Source: Septoria linicola (Eukaryota; Ascomycota; Dothideomycetes; Mycosphaerellales; Mycosphaerellaceae). Taken from it: a DNA stretch of 64,000 nt. The translations under genes were made by a program, and so were the position numbers. Where the stretch lies: positions 620,001-684,000 of the forward strand of contig CP099420.1 in NCBI GenBank assembly GCA_024114885.1, written 5' to 3'. The notes under the pieces are model-generated. The model worked only from the letters and a program-made list of their open reading frames with translations, did not search any database and was not told the DNA's origin. Each line of letters opens with the position of its first letter. The stretch's first letter is position 1. Below are positions 39,005 to 49,624 of this stretch, piece by piece.

Positions 39005-39212
39005 AGCAATGCTGTTCAATACTCTTCGCGTCGATAACTGAGTGAAGGTCTGTCTGCAGCCTGCAAGTGCCACATGAAGTCTCGCTTGTCGGCCTTCGGG
39101 CCGTCGCCTCCGAGCTGACAAAGGTGCACCTCGATGCGGCAATGATATCCAAACACACGCGTGAACACGATCGCGACACTTTCACGTACCACGAGATAGA
39201 ACAATTACAACC

Positions 39213-40031
39213 ATGGACGTGGCTTCCGCTCTCGAGCAGCTCAGGAAGCCTCAAAAGCTGTCGATCTTACATCTTTCCGAACCACTGATCACCAACACCG
39301 CCGACAAGGACTCACAATCACAACAAAACACATCGTACACACAACTCGGCACCAGTCCATCTTCACTGTCCACAGATCTGGTCCATTACCGCGAGCTCTT
39401 CTCGAAATTGCGCTTCAGCTATGTCGAGCAAGTCACCAAAGAGCGCTTCCTGCGCGCCGTAGTGGCTGCTCAGCCCGAATTTGTGTCGGCGGAGGAGAAT
39501 GCTGAGCTGGAAGAACGACTGAAGACGGACAAGGACGACTTGAAGGCAAAGAAGGAGGAGGTCAGAGGCCTGATCGACGAGTTGGAAGCACAGGCGCGAT
39601 CACTTGCGCAACGCTACGAACATATCCAGCTTCGTACTGCTCAGCTAGAATCTCTGCCGAGCGAGATCACGGAACTGGAATCAACGATACAACGACTGAA
39701 GGACGCGCAAGAACCAAAGTCTGAGGACGCGGAAATGTCTCTACCTCTCAACCCTACGTTGGACCTTCTGCGACAACGAGAGCAGGAAGCGCAGACTATG
39801 GACCTCGAGATTGCGAGACTCCAAGCTGCTCTGCCTGCAAAGAAGGCCGAAGTGCAGAGAATGCAGGACGAACTTGCGCCGATTCAAATGCGAAAGATCA
39901 AAGCTGTGGAGGAAGCACAAGAAGCGAGAAAACGACGCGAAGGCGGTGGCGGTGGAGCCGACGAGCTCGAAGAGAAGGGTCGCTGGCTCAGAGGTGTCGA
40001 GACCACTATGAAAGCCATGCTCGAAGTCTGA
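39213..40031 (+). CDS. sos7: Kinetochore protein Sos7
   Basis: Single-exon, 272 aa. The Sos7 signature 'HYRELFSKLRFSYVEQVTKERFLRAVV' spans about residues 57-83. The rest (about 90-255) is an almost continuous coiled coil rich in Glu, Lys, Gln and Leu, interrupted by a short Pro-containing hinge near 170-185. In fission yeast Sos7 binds Spc7/KNL1 in the outer kinetochore KMN network, equivalent to Kre28 or Zwint. The same role is inferred here. A glycine run ('GGGGGA') near the C terminus is an oddity. It shares a short divergent promoter with the RS-rich protein gene. Confidence 0.9.
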   Translation: MDVASALEQLRKPQKLSILHLSEPLITNTADKDSQSQQNTSYTQLGTSPSSLSTDLVHYRELFSKLRFSYVEQVTKERFLRAVVAAQPEFVSAEENAELEERLKTDKDDLKAKKEEVRGLIDELEAQARSLAQRYEHIQLRTAQLESLPSEITELESTIQRLKDAQEPKSEDAEMSLPLNPTLDLLRQREQEAQTMDLEIARLQAALPAKKAEVQRMQDELAPIQMRKIKAVEEAQEARKRREGGGGGADELEEKGRWLRGVETTMKAMLEV

Positions 40032-40560
40032 GCTTGCTATGCTTGGCGTTGGTGGTCTGGATGGAAGTAGAAGGCACGGAGTTCACGGAATGATGATATC
40101 CACAAATTGACACTATTGCACGACTTCAACGCTGCATGACTTTTGCATCTATACGGGTCGATTTTGTGCACAAGAATAGAAGAAGCCATGCGAAAGGCTC
40201 ACAGCATGACATCTGGCAAAGTCCTATTTCCAGCAAGAGTTGCCAGATGTGTCAGCCAGAAACTTTCCGGACCTGCACGATAGATACGTCGTTCATAATG
40301 CGACTCCGATCGTGTCGCACTCGACCACATGCAAATGCTCAACAAATGTGGCTCCTGCTGACCATCGGCAATGTTTGCATGCGTGCACCGTAGTTCAGAC
40401 GATTGGTTCAGAGCTCCAAGCTCTCCACCTCCACACATTTCGGCGTCGAGACTCTGCCGACCACATCTCATCAATACTGGTTTTCCACAGCACAGTATAA
40501 GTACAGGTCTGTTGCTCCACGTTTTGGCTGGGCCGATACAATTATCTGTGCAAATCTAAC
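40032..40560. other. Intergenic with TATA-like site before the SDR gene
   Basis: TATAAG at 40496-40501 lies 60 bp upstream of the SDR start. No other feature is supported. Confidence 0.4.
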
Positions 40561-41475
40561 ATGGCTTCAGAACCTCCAGAGATCCACGTCACTCGGCCAT
40601 CTATTGTCTCGGCGCCTCTCCAAATCGCCAAAGAAGTTATGGAGGCTGCTTCCAAGCCTGCCTCTATTCCGGAAGCTGTGAATCCACACGCCAAGTTCGC
40701 TCAATACCCTTCGCTCCGCGGCAAGACGGTCTTGATCACGGGCGGCGCAGAGGGCATTGGTGCATCGGCAGTTTCTCAATTTGCCCACCAAGGCGCACAA
40801 GTTTTGATTCTTGACATCTCTGAAACTTCCGCGATCAAGCTCATCGAGACTTTGAAGTCCCAAGGAGCATCTCCTTTACCCGCCTTCTACCATTGCGACG
40901 TCACGGACCTCAAAGCGTTAAAGTCCATCTGCACCGATGTACTCAAGAAGTACTCTCATGTCGACATACTAGTCAACAATGCCGCCTCAGCAGGTGGAGA
41001 CTCCCGCAAAGGAACATTCGATGTGACCGAGGAGATTTTTCAATTCAACATCGACGTCAACTTCCGACACCAATTCTTCCTAACGCAATACCTCGCACCA
41101 AGCATGAAAACAGCAGGAGGCGGGAGCATCATCAACATGGGCTCCATCACCTGGCGAATCCCAGCCACTGGTCTTCCCGTCTACACCGCCTGCAAAGCTG
41201 CAGTCCAAGGCCTCACCAGAACTCACGCGAGGGAACTGGGTCCTAATAACATTCGAGTCAACAGCATCATGCCTGGCTCCATCGCAACAGAGCGACAGAT
41301 CAAGGAAGTGTTGACAGAGGAGTATAAGCAGGAAACGTTGAATGCGCAAGCTATCAAGAGAGTGTTGGGGCCGGATGAAGTAGGAAGGTTAATTTTGTTC
41401 TTGGCGAGTGATGACGCGAGTGCCATAACGGGGAGCAGCTATGTTTGTGATGGAGGGTGGGTTGGGGATCCTTGA
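40561..41475 (+). CDS. Short-chain dehydrogenase/reductase (classical SDR)
   Basis: Single-exon, 304 aa. A 50-residue N-terminal extension ('PHAKFAQYPSLRGKTVLITGG') precedes the Rossmann fold. NAD(P)-binding TGGAEGIG is at 60-67, 'CDVTD' at 112-116 and 'NNAAS' at 139-143. The catalytic Ser195 is in 'MGSITW', with Tyr208 and Lys212 in 'PVYTACKAAV'. 'VNSIMPGSIATE' and the C-terminal 'SDDASAITGSSYVCDGGW' complete the family pattern. The N-terminal extension resembles plant-type and fungal glucose/sugar dehydrogenase-like SDRs. It is a cytosolic oxidoreductase; the substrate is unknown. There is no clustered biosynthetic gene beside it. Confidence 0.93.
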   Translation: MASEPPEIHVTRPSIVSAPLQIAKEVMEAASKPASIPEAVNPHAKFAQYPSLRGKTVLITGGAEGIGASAVSQFAHQGAQVLILDISETSAIKLIETLKSQGASPLPAFYHCDVTDLKALKSICTDVLKKYSHVDILVNNAASAGGDSRKGTFDVTEEIFQFNIDVNFRHQFFLTQYLAPSMKTAGGGSIINMGSITWRIPATGLPVYTACKAAVQGLTRTHARELGPNNIRVNSIMPGSIATERQIKEVLTEEYKQETLNAQAIKRVLGPDEVGRLILFLASDDASAITGSSYVCDGGWVGDP

Positions 41476-41686
41476 GCAGAGCAGAAGAAGCTTGGTGAAG
41501 CTTGGTGGGAAGGGTCTGCCTGCAATGAACACTGCATTATAGGAGATGTGCGCATAGAGTATCGAACACTGACAGAAGACAAGCAACAGAATTTGCGATG
41601 CATCAGATCAGGCTATACTCTTTTAATCTGACGTGCATTGTGTTCGCTGGGCACGCTCAGAGCTTTCTTCCCTCAGCCACGCTATA

Positions 41687-42400
41687 TCACCTTCTGCCAG
41701 CTATCCAAACGCCCACTACAACCCACCGATCCACCACTTCACCTACCACCCATCCCACCATCATACTGCTCCAACTCCCTGCACCCGCTGCAAAGAAATT
41801 GATGCAGCACGCCAGATTCAAAAACCTGAAAAACGCACCGGACCTCGCCAGATCTAATCCTTCTTTCCTACCAATCACATCTTGTCAGCAGTAAAAGCAC
41901 AAATTCTCATGTCAAACAGCCTACGACTTACCTTTCGTCCTCCAGCGGGAGCGAAGAGTACAGTAGGTTCAGCTTAGGAGTCTCCGGATCCGATGGGCTA
42001 TCTGTCCATGATATAGTAGATAGTCAGTACCTCATGCAGATCGGAACGTTCGATCGCTGGTCCTTTGTTCTTCTGACTCCCGTTTTGTCCTTTGTCTGTT
42101 ATGTTACCTAGAAGAAGATGGGTTAGCGAAAGTTGTTGGTGCTGGGGGATACTTACCTGTACGGGGCTAGGGCTCCTCCAGTCCGGATGACCTGTTGTGT
42201 AGTGTATACCTGTTCAAGAAGAAGAAAAAGTTAGCGCAGTTCATCGAGAGGGGAGGGGCTTACCTGGAGGTTTTTTTAGAGAGTGGTGGCGTGTGCCAAA
42301 GGTGAATTGCCTGGAGAGAAGTTAGTAATGCTCGTGATGGGGAGGGGGACTTACCTTGCCTACCCAAGTGGGTGGCTTTGGATCCTATGGCGGTGTTGTG
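41687..42400 (-). other. Multi-intron transcript without a long ORF
   Basis: The minus strand carries four consecutive well-formed introns. A is 42354-42311 (44 nt, GTAAGT, branch TACTAAC, CTCCAG). B is 42263-42210 (54 nt, GTAAGC, branch GCTAAC, GAACAG). C is 42156-42108 (49 nt, GTAAGT, branch GCTAAC, TTCTAG). D is 41932-41868 (65 nt, GTAAGT, branch GCTGAC, GGTAG). Exons between A, B and C are only 47 and 53 nt. No frame stays open from an ATG through all exons. The last two exons can be read as 'SPSDPETPKLNLLYSSLPLEDER' joined to a hydrophobic tail ending at TGA 41687-41689 (shown here to illustrate; the join is tentative). It is either a spliced non-coding RNA, a 5' leader, or a gene whose start exon I could not find. 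Confidence 0.55.
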
Positions 42401-43040
42401 ATTGACTGGCGAGCGTCTTGGGGAGAGAAGATAAGCTTAGGGTGACTAGGCGGCTTAAGTATACGTGATGCGAGAGGGCAACAATGGGTATCTGTGGATG
42501 CTAATTGTGTGCTCAGACAAAGGTGGCAGTCATAAGGTATGAACAATGTATGTCCGACATTCATTGTGGCAGATGAGCCATAAAGCCATCGCAAGTCTGT
42601 GGCTTTATTCGCGCGACTGCTTCTTTGAGCGCATGACTCCTGCTTCGATCGCCTGAAAGGTATCAATGACTTGTTCATTTGCTGTATCAATGCATCTTTG
42701 ATATCGTCGTAGCCACGATGAGCAGTGTCACTCAAACAATGTCCATGCGCGTGGCCCGTTCACGTCCCTCATTCCAGCACAAAGGGACGGGAACGCTGGC
42801 GTTAACCCCTCGGGGCATGTGCTTGACAAGGCGATTAGGCATCTGACTGCACGAAGCTGGAACTCAGAAGAGCCTGCATCAACCGTGAGGCATGGGCGAG
42901 CAACGCATAAGCCTGTCGGCCTCAGGACCACCTGCACTAGCGGCGTGCCAAGCGACATCGAGGTGAATTTCTGGCCAAGATCAGCTTCAACTCACACCTC
43001 GACATCAGCGCTGTCAGCAGTCGGCTTCAGCGCGATCAAT
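42401..43040. other. Upstream region of the zinc-finger/F-box-like gene
   Basis: The minus-strand frame 42385-42735 and the in-frame GTG-initiated extension of the plus gene (from 42819) both lack supporting features. It probably contains a divergent promoter for the spliced minus transcript. Confidence 0.4.
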
Positions 43041-44270
43041 ATGTTGGAATACGTACAACTTACACCTCCTGATTACGACGCGATTGCACAGTTTGCCTGT
43101 GGGCTTCGGGATCCGCAAGACCAGAAAGATTACTGCCCGGTGCTGTGGTGCCATGACTGCCGCAGTATTCCACGGCGAACTCATCGCCTCAAGTGCTGCA
43201 ACCGAGTCATCTGTCGAGAGTGCCATGAAGACAATGTCGAGTCCAATGTCTGCGCCTGTTGTGCTCAGACACCCTACGGCTCGAAGGTCAGAAATCCTTG
43301 TCTAGAGTCGGAGCATCGAATTGGAATTTACCTGCGAATCGAGCTTCGGAAACAAGGCATCAACGTGAGCGAACTTTGGAGCTGGTACACGGTCACGCTT
43401 CCCGCCGACCAAGTCGCTCGTCCTCTGTCCAGCTTGAGGATAGCGAGCAGAAACAAGCGAGCCGAAGACTTCAGGGACTGGAGCGGTGACGGCCTCAGCA
43501 GCGCTTTCAATCGACTTGGAGTGCGGCTCTCATCACAAATATCGAGATCCGTGGAGGAGACGAGATCCATCGCTTTGCCGTCAGAGAGTAATATGCTCTT
43601 CAAGTCGTCGCTGGGCCCACCAGCTTCAGAGACCACCGAAAACGCGATCACCAAGCTCAGCAGCGACCTTCGCAATTTCCATATCGCTCCAAATCGACCC
43701 ACTCACACCAGGCCTGCGACATCTGCCCTCCTTTCCCTCCCACCTGAACTCCGCAACCAGATCTACCAACACGCCCTCGTCTCGACAACCCCACTGTCCA
43801 TCAACAACAGTAACATCTTCCGCCTACCAGCCCTCCTCTCCACCAACAAACAAATCCACCGCGAAACCTTCTCGATGTGGTATCGGCAAAACACCTTTCA
43901 CCTCGATCTCCTCCGGCCCATAACAACCAACGTCTCCGCCTTTACCGCAGCCGCAAACAGAACAGGACTAGTCACCCTGATATTCGAGGGTGGGATTGAG
44001 CCAGCTTCATCCCGGGCGTTGAAGATTTCGTTGTACAGGCAAGGTGATCATGGAATGACGACAGATAGCAGAAATCGAATGCTAGAGGCGGTGCATCAAA
44101 TGGTGGGCATGATGGAGTGGCTTGTGGAGAGCGGAAAGGAGCTGGGCATGGACGAGGAGGAGGTTGAAGCGGATATGGAGGACTTCTGGGAGATGGTGAT
44201 GGCGGCTTTGTATAGGGAGAATGGATGGGAGTTGAATCGTGGCGGCGGAACCCAGGTAACGACGCTGTGA
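43041..44270 (+). CDS. Zinc-finger plus F-box-like (ELRNxIY) fusion protein
   Basis: 409 aa from the ATG at 43041; the open extension to 42819 begins at GTG and is not used. Residues about 31-75 have an eight-Cys cluster: 'CPVLWCHDC', 'LKCCNRVICREC' and 'CACC'. This is a RING/treble-clef-like zinc site of a kind seen in fungal LysM/RING-type proteins. The middle is helical and Ser-rich. At about 225-300, 'LLSLPPELRNQIYQHAL' with 'RLPALLSTNKQIHRETFSMWY' and 'NTFHLDL' is the fungal F-box-like domain of the DUF7730 type. The C-terminal 60 residues are acidic and helical. Zn finger plus F-box-like domain would suit a ubiquitin-pathway adaptor, but this is inference. Confidence 0.75.
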   Translation: MLEYVQLTPPDYDAIAQFACGLRDPQDQKDYCPVLWCHDCRSIPRRTHRLKCCNRVICRECHEDNVESNVCACCAQTPYGSKVRNPCLESEHRIGIYLRIELRKQGINVSELWSWYTVTLPADQVARPLSSLRIASRNKRAEDFRDWSGDGLSSAFNRLGVRLSSQISRSVEETRSIALPSESNMLFKSSLGPPASETTENAITKLSSDLRNFHIAPNRPTHTRPATSALLSLPPELRNQIYQHALVSTTPLSINNSNIFRLPALLSTNKQIHRETFSMWYRQNTFHLDLLRPITTNVSAFTAAANRTGLVTLIFEGGIEPASSRALKISLYRQGDHGMTTDSRNRMLEAVHQMVGMMEWLVESGKELGMDEEEVEADMEDFWEMVMAALYRENGWELNRGGGTQVTTL

Positions 44271-45304
44271 GAGAGATGTACGAGCTTGATGTTGGTTACG
44301 ATGGGTATGCATAGGAGTCAGGCTGCTTGCGAGTGTTTTGTGCTGGGGCCATCGGCTACATGATGGGAATCAGCGTATGTTCAACTTCCTCATGTGGTGC
44401 CGGAAGCATGTTCTGGTTTGTCTCAGATCGTACAAGCCTGGAATGGAGAGGTATAGAAGTGGCATCATCTGTCAGCGTGTATACCGATGTCCTGTACATA
44501 TTGTCGTCGTCTGATGCAAGTGACGTTGCTGACAGCGACCCACGGCAGGTACTTGACTGTCGTACTTCCGCTTGGCCCTTGCATGCCGCTCGACACCCTC
44601 ACTTGCACGCCTGCCATGTGACGACGAATATCTCGTGCCTCTGTGCTGTCATATATAGCGCGTCCCACACAAGCTCTGCTCCCGAGATGCACAAGCTCAC
44701 GAGACTGGCTCGTCAAGCTGCAGCAAGCTCCTCCCCGCAAATCGACCAGGTCATGTCATGCAGCGCACGAGCTTTTCTCCAGACGATCTTTGCACCATTC
44801 CATCCACTATCTCTTCTAACTTAGCTGCCACACCATCGTGACTCCAATCCTGGAGAACGAAGTGGCAACGTGGTGGTATCTCGGGAAGGCAAGGAAAGCA
44901 TAGAAATTGTGGGTCTGTCTCAACCTTGGCTCACGTCGTCATTCCTAGTAGTTAGCGGCGAGATACGAGATGATACGCCGTTGCATGCACCAGAATGAGT
45001 CGCCGAACAGGTGGCGGTGTGTCGCCCAAACACGGTATCTGCATCGCAGTCTCAGCTCCACGCCGATTGAGCCTAGCTGGCTGGTCTACGAGGAGCATGT
45101 GAGTGCTGGCAGCTAACTAGGAACAGGTAACAGATCAGACTGCCCAGAGAAGGATTCCCTTGGTCATGCTCCTGGCACGAGAGACCATATGACTATGGCG
45201 CTCAACGTCCATTCCCCTCTCTTCACTTCTCTCTTCACCTTGCCTCACTTATAGACAGTACCTTTTCGTACATTGCATTGCGCGGCGCGTTGTGTTCTCC
45301 AAGC
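44271..45304. other. Intergenic, nothing recognised
   Basis: One kilobase upstream of the DHA1 transporter. Short frames only. CT-rich blocks (45209-45240) immediately precede its transcription unit. Confidence 0.45.
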
Positions 45305-47536
45305 ATGGCGGACGATAGAGCAGAGCAGATAGACACAGGATTGCCGCAGGCACAAGATTTTGCAGAGATTGGAGACGGCCGAGCACGACGACGATTCGAC
45401 TGGAAGACAATGCTGAGCGCGAGGAAGACGAATACAGCCCAAGAGACCTCTCACGCTGAGGAAGGCACGTCGAGGAATTCCAAATGGCACATGGGCATGC
45501 TCAATACAGAGACGGAAGAAGTGCCTGGCTCAGTCTTGCTTCTGAGCAAAGTCTCAGAGTTCAACGAGCCTCTGGGCATGCAGAACGCGCCAGCACGTAC
45601 GTCGGCATCCTCCTTCCCTCAATCACCGCGTCCAGGCTCGCGATCGAGTTCGCTAAGGTCGAGTCGAAGACGGCAGCCGGCGCCTGAGAAGAAGAAGACG
45701 GCAGATGGAAAGTTTGTGCTAGAGCCGCAGCCAGACGATAGTCTGAACGACCCTTTGAATTGGGCAACGTGGAGGAGAGATGCGGCACTGCTGTCTTTGG
45801 GCTTCTACTGCATGCTGGGTGGTGGAATGACACCAATTCTGGTGAGTGCCAAGTCACAGAGTTGCGTTGGTGATATGCTAATGCCTTTATAGGCTGCCGG
45901 CTTCCATGATGTCGCAGAGGAGTACAATGTAAGCGAGCCACAAGTTGCATTGACAACAGGCTTATACATGATGGGTTTGGGACTTGGGAGCGTAGTGCTC
46001 AGCCCTACTGCCATCTTGTATGGTAAGCGGCCAGTCTACCTCGTCGCAGCACTGTGTTTCGTGCTCTCCTCCATCTGGTGTGCTCTATCGCCGAACTTTG
46101 CGAGTCTGGTCTGCGCTCGTATCTTCCAAGGCTTTGCTGTTTCCTCAGTCGAGTGTCTGCCATCGGCCACAGTGGCCGAGATCTACTTCTTGCACGAGAA
46201 AGCCTATCGTCTGGGCATCTACACGCTCCTCTTACTTGGCGGCAAGAACCTCGTACCATTGGTGAGTGCGGCGGTCATCCAGAGCTTAGGCTGGAGATGG
46301 GTCTTCTGGGTCGTCGCAATCATCGTAGGCTTTGCCTGGATCTTGCTACTGGTCTTTGTGCCAGAAACTGTTTGGGATCGCACGCCTGTCCCACACAAGC
46401 AGAAGCACCGCCTAGAAAGCAACTGGAGCATGTCTCATGTGTTCAAGTCACCACCGACTAGTCCTACTCTGGAGCGCAAGTCAGTGCCAACCCAAGATGA
46501 GGATCTCGCAGTACCAGAAATCAAGCCCGCGAAGAAGCATGCTCATTTCGCGGGAGATGCCTCGGACGATGAGAAGGAGAAAGAGTACACTCCTCACGAG
46601 AAGGATGCACCAGATGGCACAAAGCACGAGATCACGCAAGCTCCTCTCACCCAGAGCGAAGACTACTTCAGCCACCCGCTGGCGGATCCCGACCATCTCG
46701 AGGCTCAGAGTGTTGTATCTGCCGGGTTGGCAGATGACCACGACCCGCGCAACGCATACACCAAGCACAACTCCGCGCAGCCTCCCAAGACGTGGTTACA
46801 ACAGCTCCGACCATATTCAGGCCGTCTGTCGCACTCTCCCTGGTTACGTGTTATGGTCAGACCATTCATCCTATTCGCGTATCCGAGCATCTTGTGGTCA
46901 GCCTTAGTCTACTCGCTCTCCATCGGCTGGTTGATCGTCCTCTCGGAGTCAGTCAGCTACATCTACATCTCCCGAGATTCTTACAACTTCACCTCTCTTC
47001 AGGCTGGTCTGGTCTACATCTCTCCCTTTGTGGGCGGAATTCTCGGAACAGCTGTCGCAGGCAAGGTCTCCGACCTCATCGTTCGCTGGCTCGCGCGCCG
47101 TAATGGTGGAATCTACGAGCCTGAGTTTCGTCTTATCATGGCTGTGCCGATTGCTATCACTACAGTCATCGGACTCATGGGCTATGGCTGGTCCGTCCAA
47201 GAGAGAGATGCTTGGATTGTGCCCACGATCTTCTTCGGCTTCATATCCTTCGGCTGCTCGCTCGGGTCAACGACAAGTATTACCTTTGCCGTCGACTCTT
47301 ATCGGCAATATGCTGGCGAGGCGCTTGTCACTCTGAACTTCAGCAAGAATATATGCCATGGATTGGTGTTTAGTTTGTTCTTCAACAAGTGGCTGGAAAG
47401 TGAAGGGAGCAAGGATGTCTTTATCGCTATTGGTGGAATACAGTTGGCTTGTATGCTCACGACCATACCGATGTATGTCTATGGCAAGAGGGCGCGGATG
47501 TGGACTGTCAGGAAGAACATCATGGAGAAGTTCTGA
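45305..47536 (+). CDS. MFS transporter, DHA1 drug:H+ antiporter-like
   Basis: Exon 1 is 45305-45841, the intron is 45842-45892 (51 nt, GTGAGT, branch TATGCTAATG, TATAG) and exon 2 is 45893-47536. The product is 726 aa. A long hydrophilic Ser/Arg-rich cytosolic N terminus (about 1-165) precedes 'DDSLNDPLNWATWRRD', a conserved DHA1 element before TM1. The splice lies in TM1 ('GGGMTPIL|AAGFHDVAEEY'). 'LYGKRPVYL' corresponds to the TM2-3 loop motif and 'ARIFQGFAVSSVECLPSATVAEIYF' to TM4. A 150-residue charged central loop (about 325-450) follows TM6. The second half has 'FILFAYPSILWSALVYSL' and 'EALVTLNFSKNICHGLVFSLFFNKW'. It is a plasma-membrane exporter of small molecules or polyamines; the substrate is unknown. 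Confidence 0.93.
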
Positions 47537-48717
47537 TAGCCGATGTTGTGTTGCTTCTGGTCTAATACAATATAGAGGTTAGACTGATGAATCATGATTT
47601 ATGCTACTAGCTTGTCCGAACATGGTCGGCTGGTTTCTTTGACCCGAGCGCAGGCCTTGATCAATTCCCTCCAGCTCAACTCGCAGTACCCGCACTCGCC
47701 TCCACTGCCCTCTTGGTCGTGGAGACCACCTCCTCACGAACCTCCTGCAGCGGATGTGATATACTGCACCTTTCACAATACCTCTTGTAATGAAATGCGC
47801 ACTTCCTACAAACATCACAGTGCCACTCACAGCGATGCCTGCAAGTCTTGCATGCCTTGCAATGTCGATATTCATAGTCTGCATATCAACCTCCCTTGCA
47901 GTAGGAGAAGTGGCTTTGCAGGGCTGCTATAGCATGATCACGCCCTCCTGCACTGTTTGCGTTGGACCTACAGACGCCGAGGAAACAAGCCCACACGCAT
48001 GAAGCTTCTTCTGCAGCATATCTACAGGCGAACACGGTTCAGCCTCATTCTCAATGCGATGAAGCCTTTGAGCTGGCGCGCATTGTACTCTGTCTTGCCC
48101 AATGTTCGCTTGAGGTCCGATCAAGTATAGACTCGGATGGCAGGGAGACATCGGGAGGTCCAGCAACGCAACATCGCGCTGCTTGCCAGTGTGGCATAAT
48201 GTCACGATGTAGCCCGTGGTTAGGTCGTCCACAAGGTCATCGCCAGCGTTGTCGCATGCATTGTTCGGTGGGCATTCTCGTACGCCGCGTATCTGAACAT
48301 TAATGATAATGCAAGTCTCCTTTAGCGACATACCTGCTGCAAAGTTTGCACAATGTTGTGCCAACATTGTGCCAATCTTTGTAGAACGTTGTGGAAATGT
48401 TCGAGATAAGGTGATAGCTGAATATTTAAGAGTGAGTGGAGTTCAGCAAATCCGATCCCGAGAATTGCTTAAATCTTATTCAAATGTCGTTCGATTGTGG
48501 GCCAAAATACTGGATGAATCTTTAACCCATACACAGATAGCACTCCGAGGCTCACGCTTGGGTCACTGAACTGAAACGACGCATCTAGATTGGCAGGCGC
48601 CACAGGGGCGAAAGGGAATAACAATTCTGGGGCTGGCTAAACAATGCTAACAACACAAAACACACTACACTCCAACACTTGCTCCAATGACGGTTCGATC
48701 GAGGTTGATCACATAGC
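47537..48717. other. Convergent intergenic region
   Basis: 1.2 kb between the MFS and pectate lyase stops. It contains a perfect hairpin at 48348-48372 (listed separately). Frames such as 47790-48002 lack support. Confidence 0.5.
48348..48372. repeat. Perfect 11-bp inverted repeat with 3-nt loop
   Basis: GCACAATGTTG-TGC-CAACATTGTGC forms a perfect stem. It is not followed by a T run, and sits mid-way in a convergent intergenic region, possibly a 3'-UTR structure or a protein-binding palindrome. Confidence 0.85.
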
Positions 48718-49624
48718 CTAGCAAGTTGGGAGCTTGCTCAACTTGCCCTGAGCACCAAGGCAGCTGCCCTTGCCAGAGTCCTTCTGGCTCTCTCCATTGC
48801 CCTTGGTGACACCAATGTACTGCTGGCAGACCTTTTTGGTCACGCCGCAAGAGCCGGAAATGGTGGCGGTGTCGCCGTAGTTGACGTTGATCTTGTATTA
48901 TGTCAGTAAGAGAGGATCACAAAACCATCACTCTGATAGAGACTTACACCGACGACGTCGCTCGAGACTCCGTTGAGCTTGACGTTTTCGACAAAGACTT
49001 TGCGTGGGCCACCGTTGCCAGTGCAGTCGCCACATCCTCTGTAGAGCTTGCCGATGTTGACGTAAGTGCCACCACGGATAGTGACGGTGCCACGACCGTT
49101 GTGCTGAACGACCTTGTCCGTAGCGGATTGGGCTCCACCGCCTTCGATCAAGACGTTTCCGTTGCCCAAGGCAGAAATGGCATCTATAGAGACGAGTTAG
49201 TCATGGTTACGAAAGACTCGCTGGCCCCTCGACTTACCTTCGCAGACGTCACGGAACCAGACATTCTTGAGTGTGCAAGCACCCTTGCAGTGGACGCCCT
49301 CCAATTGACGAGATCCAATAATGACCTAGAGACTGTTAGCACGTTCTCCCATCATCAGAGCTTTGAGTACGCAACGAGGGAAAGACTGACGTTGCTCAAG
49401 GTAGCTCCGTTCTCGAGGATGAAAACAGCATTGTCGCTACCAGTATCGGCATCGGTATCGCAGTCTCGTCCACGGTCGTATTCAGCGTTGCCAAAGTCCT
49501 TGCTGCCAGAGATAGTGGATGGAGAGCTCAGAGAAACGATCGAGCCTTTGCGAGCAGGAATCGTGAGCGTCTGTGCAGCTGCAAGGCCAGCGAAGGCCAG
49601 AGCGAGGCTAGTTGTGAACTTCAT
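48718..49624 (-). CDS. Secreted pectate lyase, family PL3
   Basis: This enzyme cleaves de-esterified homogalacturonan by beta-elimination, with Ca2+, outside the cell. Exons are 49624-49391, 49325-49238, 49183-48948 and 48891-48718. The introns are 65, 54 and 56 nt, with branches GCTAAC, ACTAAC and ACTGAC. The product is 243 aa, the normal PL3 size. The signal peptide is residues 1-17 ('SLALAFAGLAAAQ'). PL3 blocks are 'CDTDADTGSDNAVFILENGATL', 'VHCKGACTLKNVWFRDVCEDA' (Ca-site region), 'VVQHNGRGTVTIRGG' and 'RKVFVENVKLNG'. Paired Cys residues continue to the C terminus 'GVTKKVC...CLGAQGK...LPTC'. This is a plant-cell-wall-degrading virulence or saprotrophy factor. Confidence 0.96.

Noticed and set aside
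42819..43040. N-terminal extension of the zinc-finger/F-box-like protein
   Set aside because: The extension begins at GTG, not ATG; eukaryotic initiation at 43041 is preferred.
40561..47536. Secondary-metabolite cluster suggested by an SDR and an MFS transporter
   Set aside because: No polyketide synthase, peptide synthetase, terpene synthase or P450 nearby, and housekeeping-type genes intervene.
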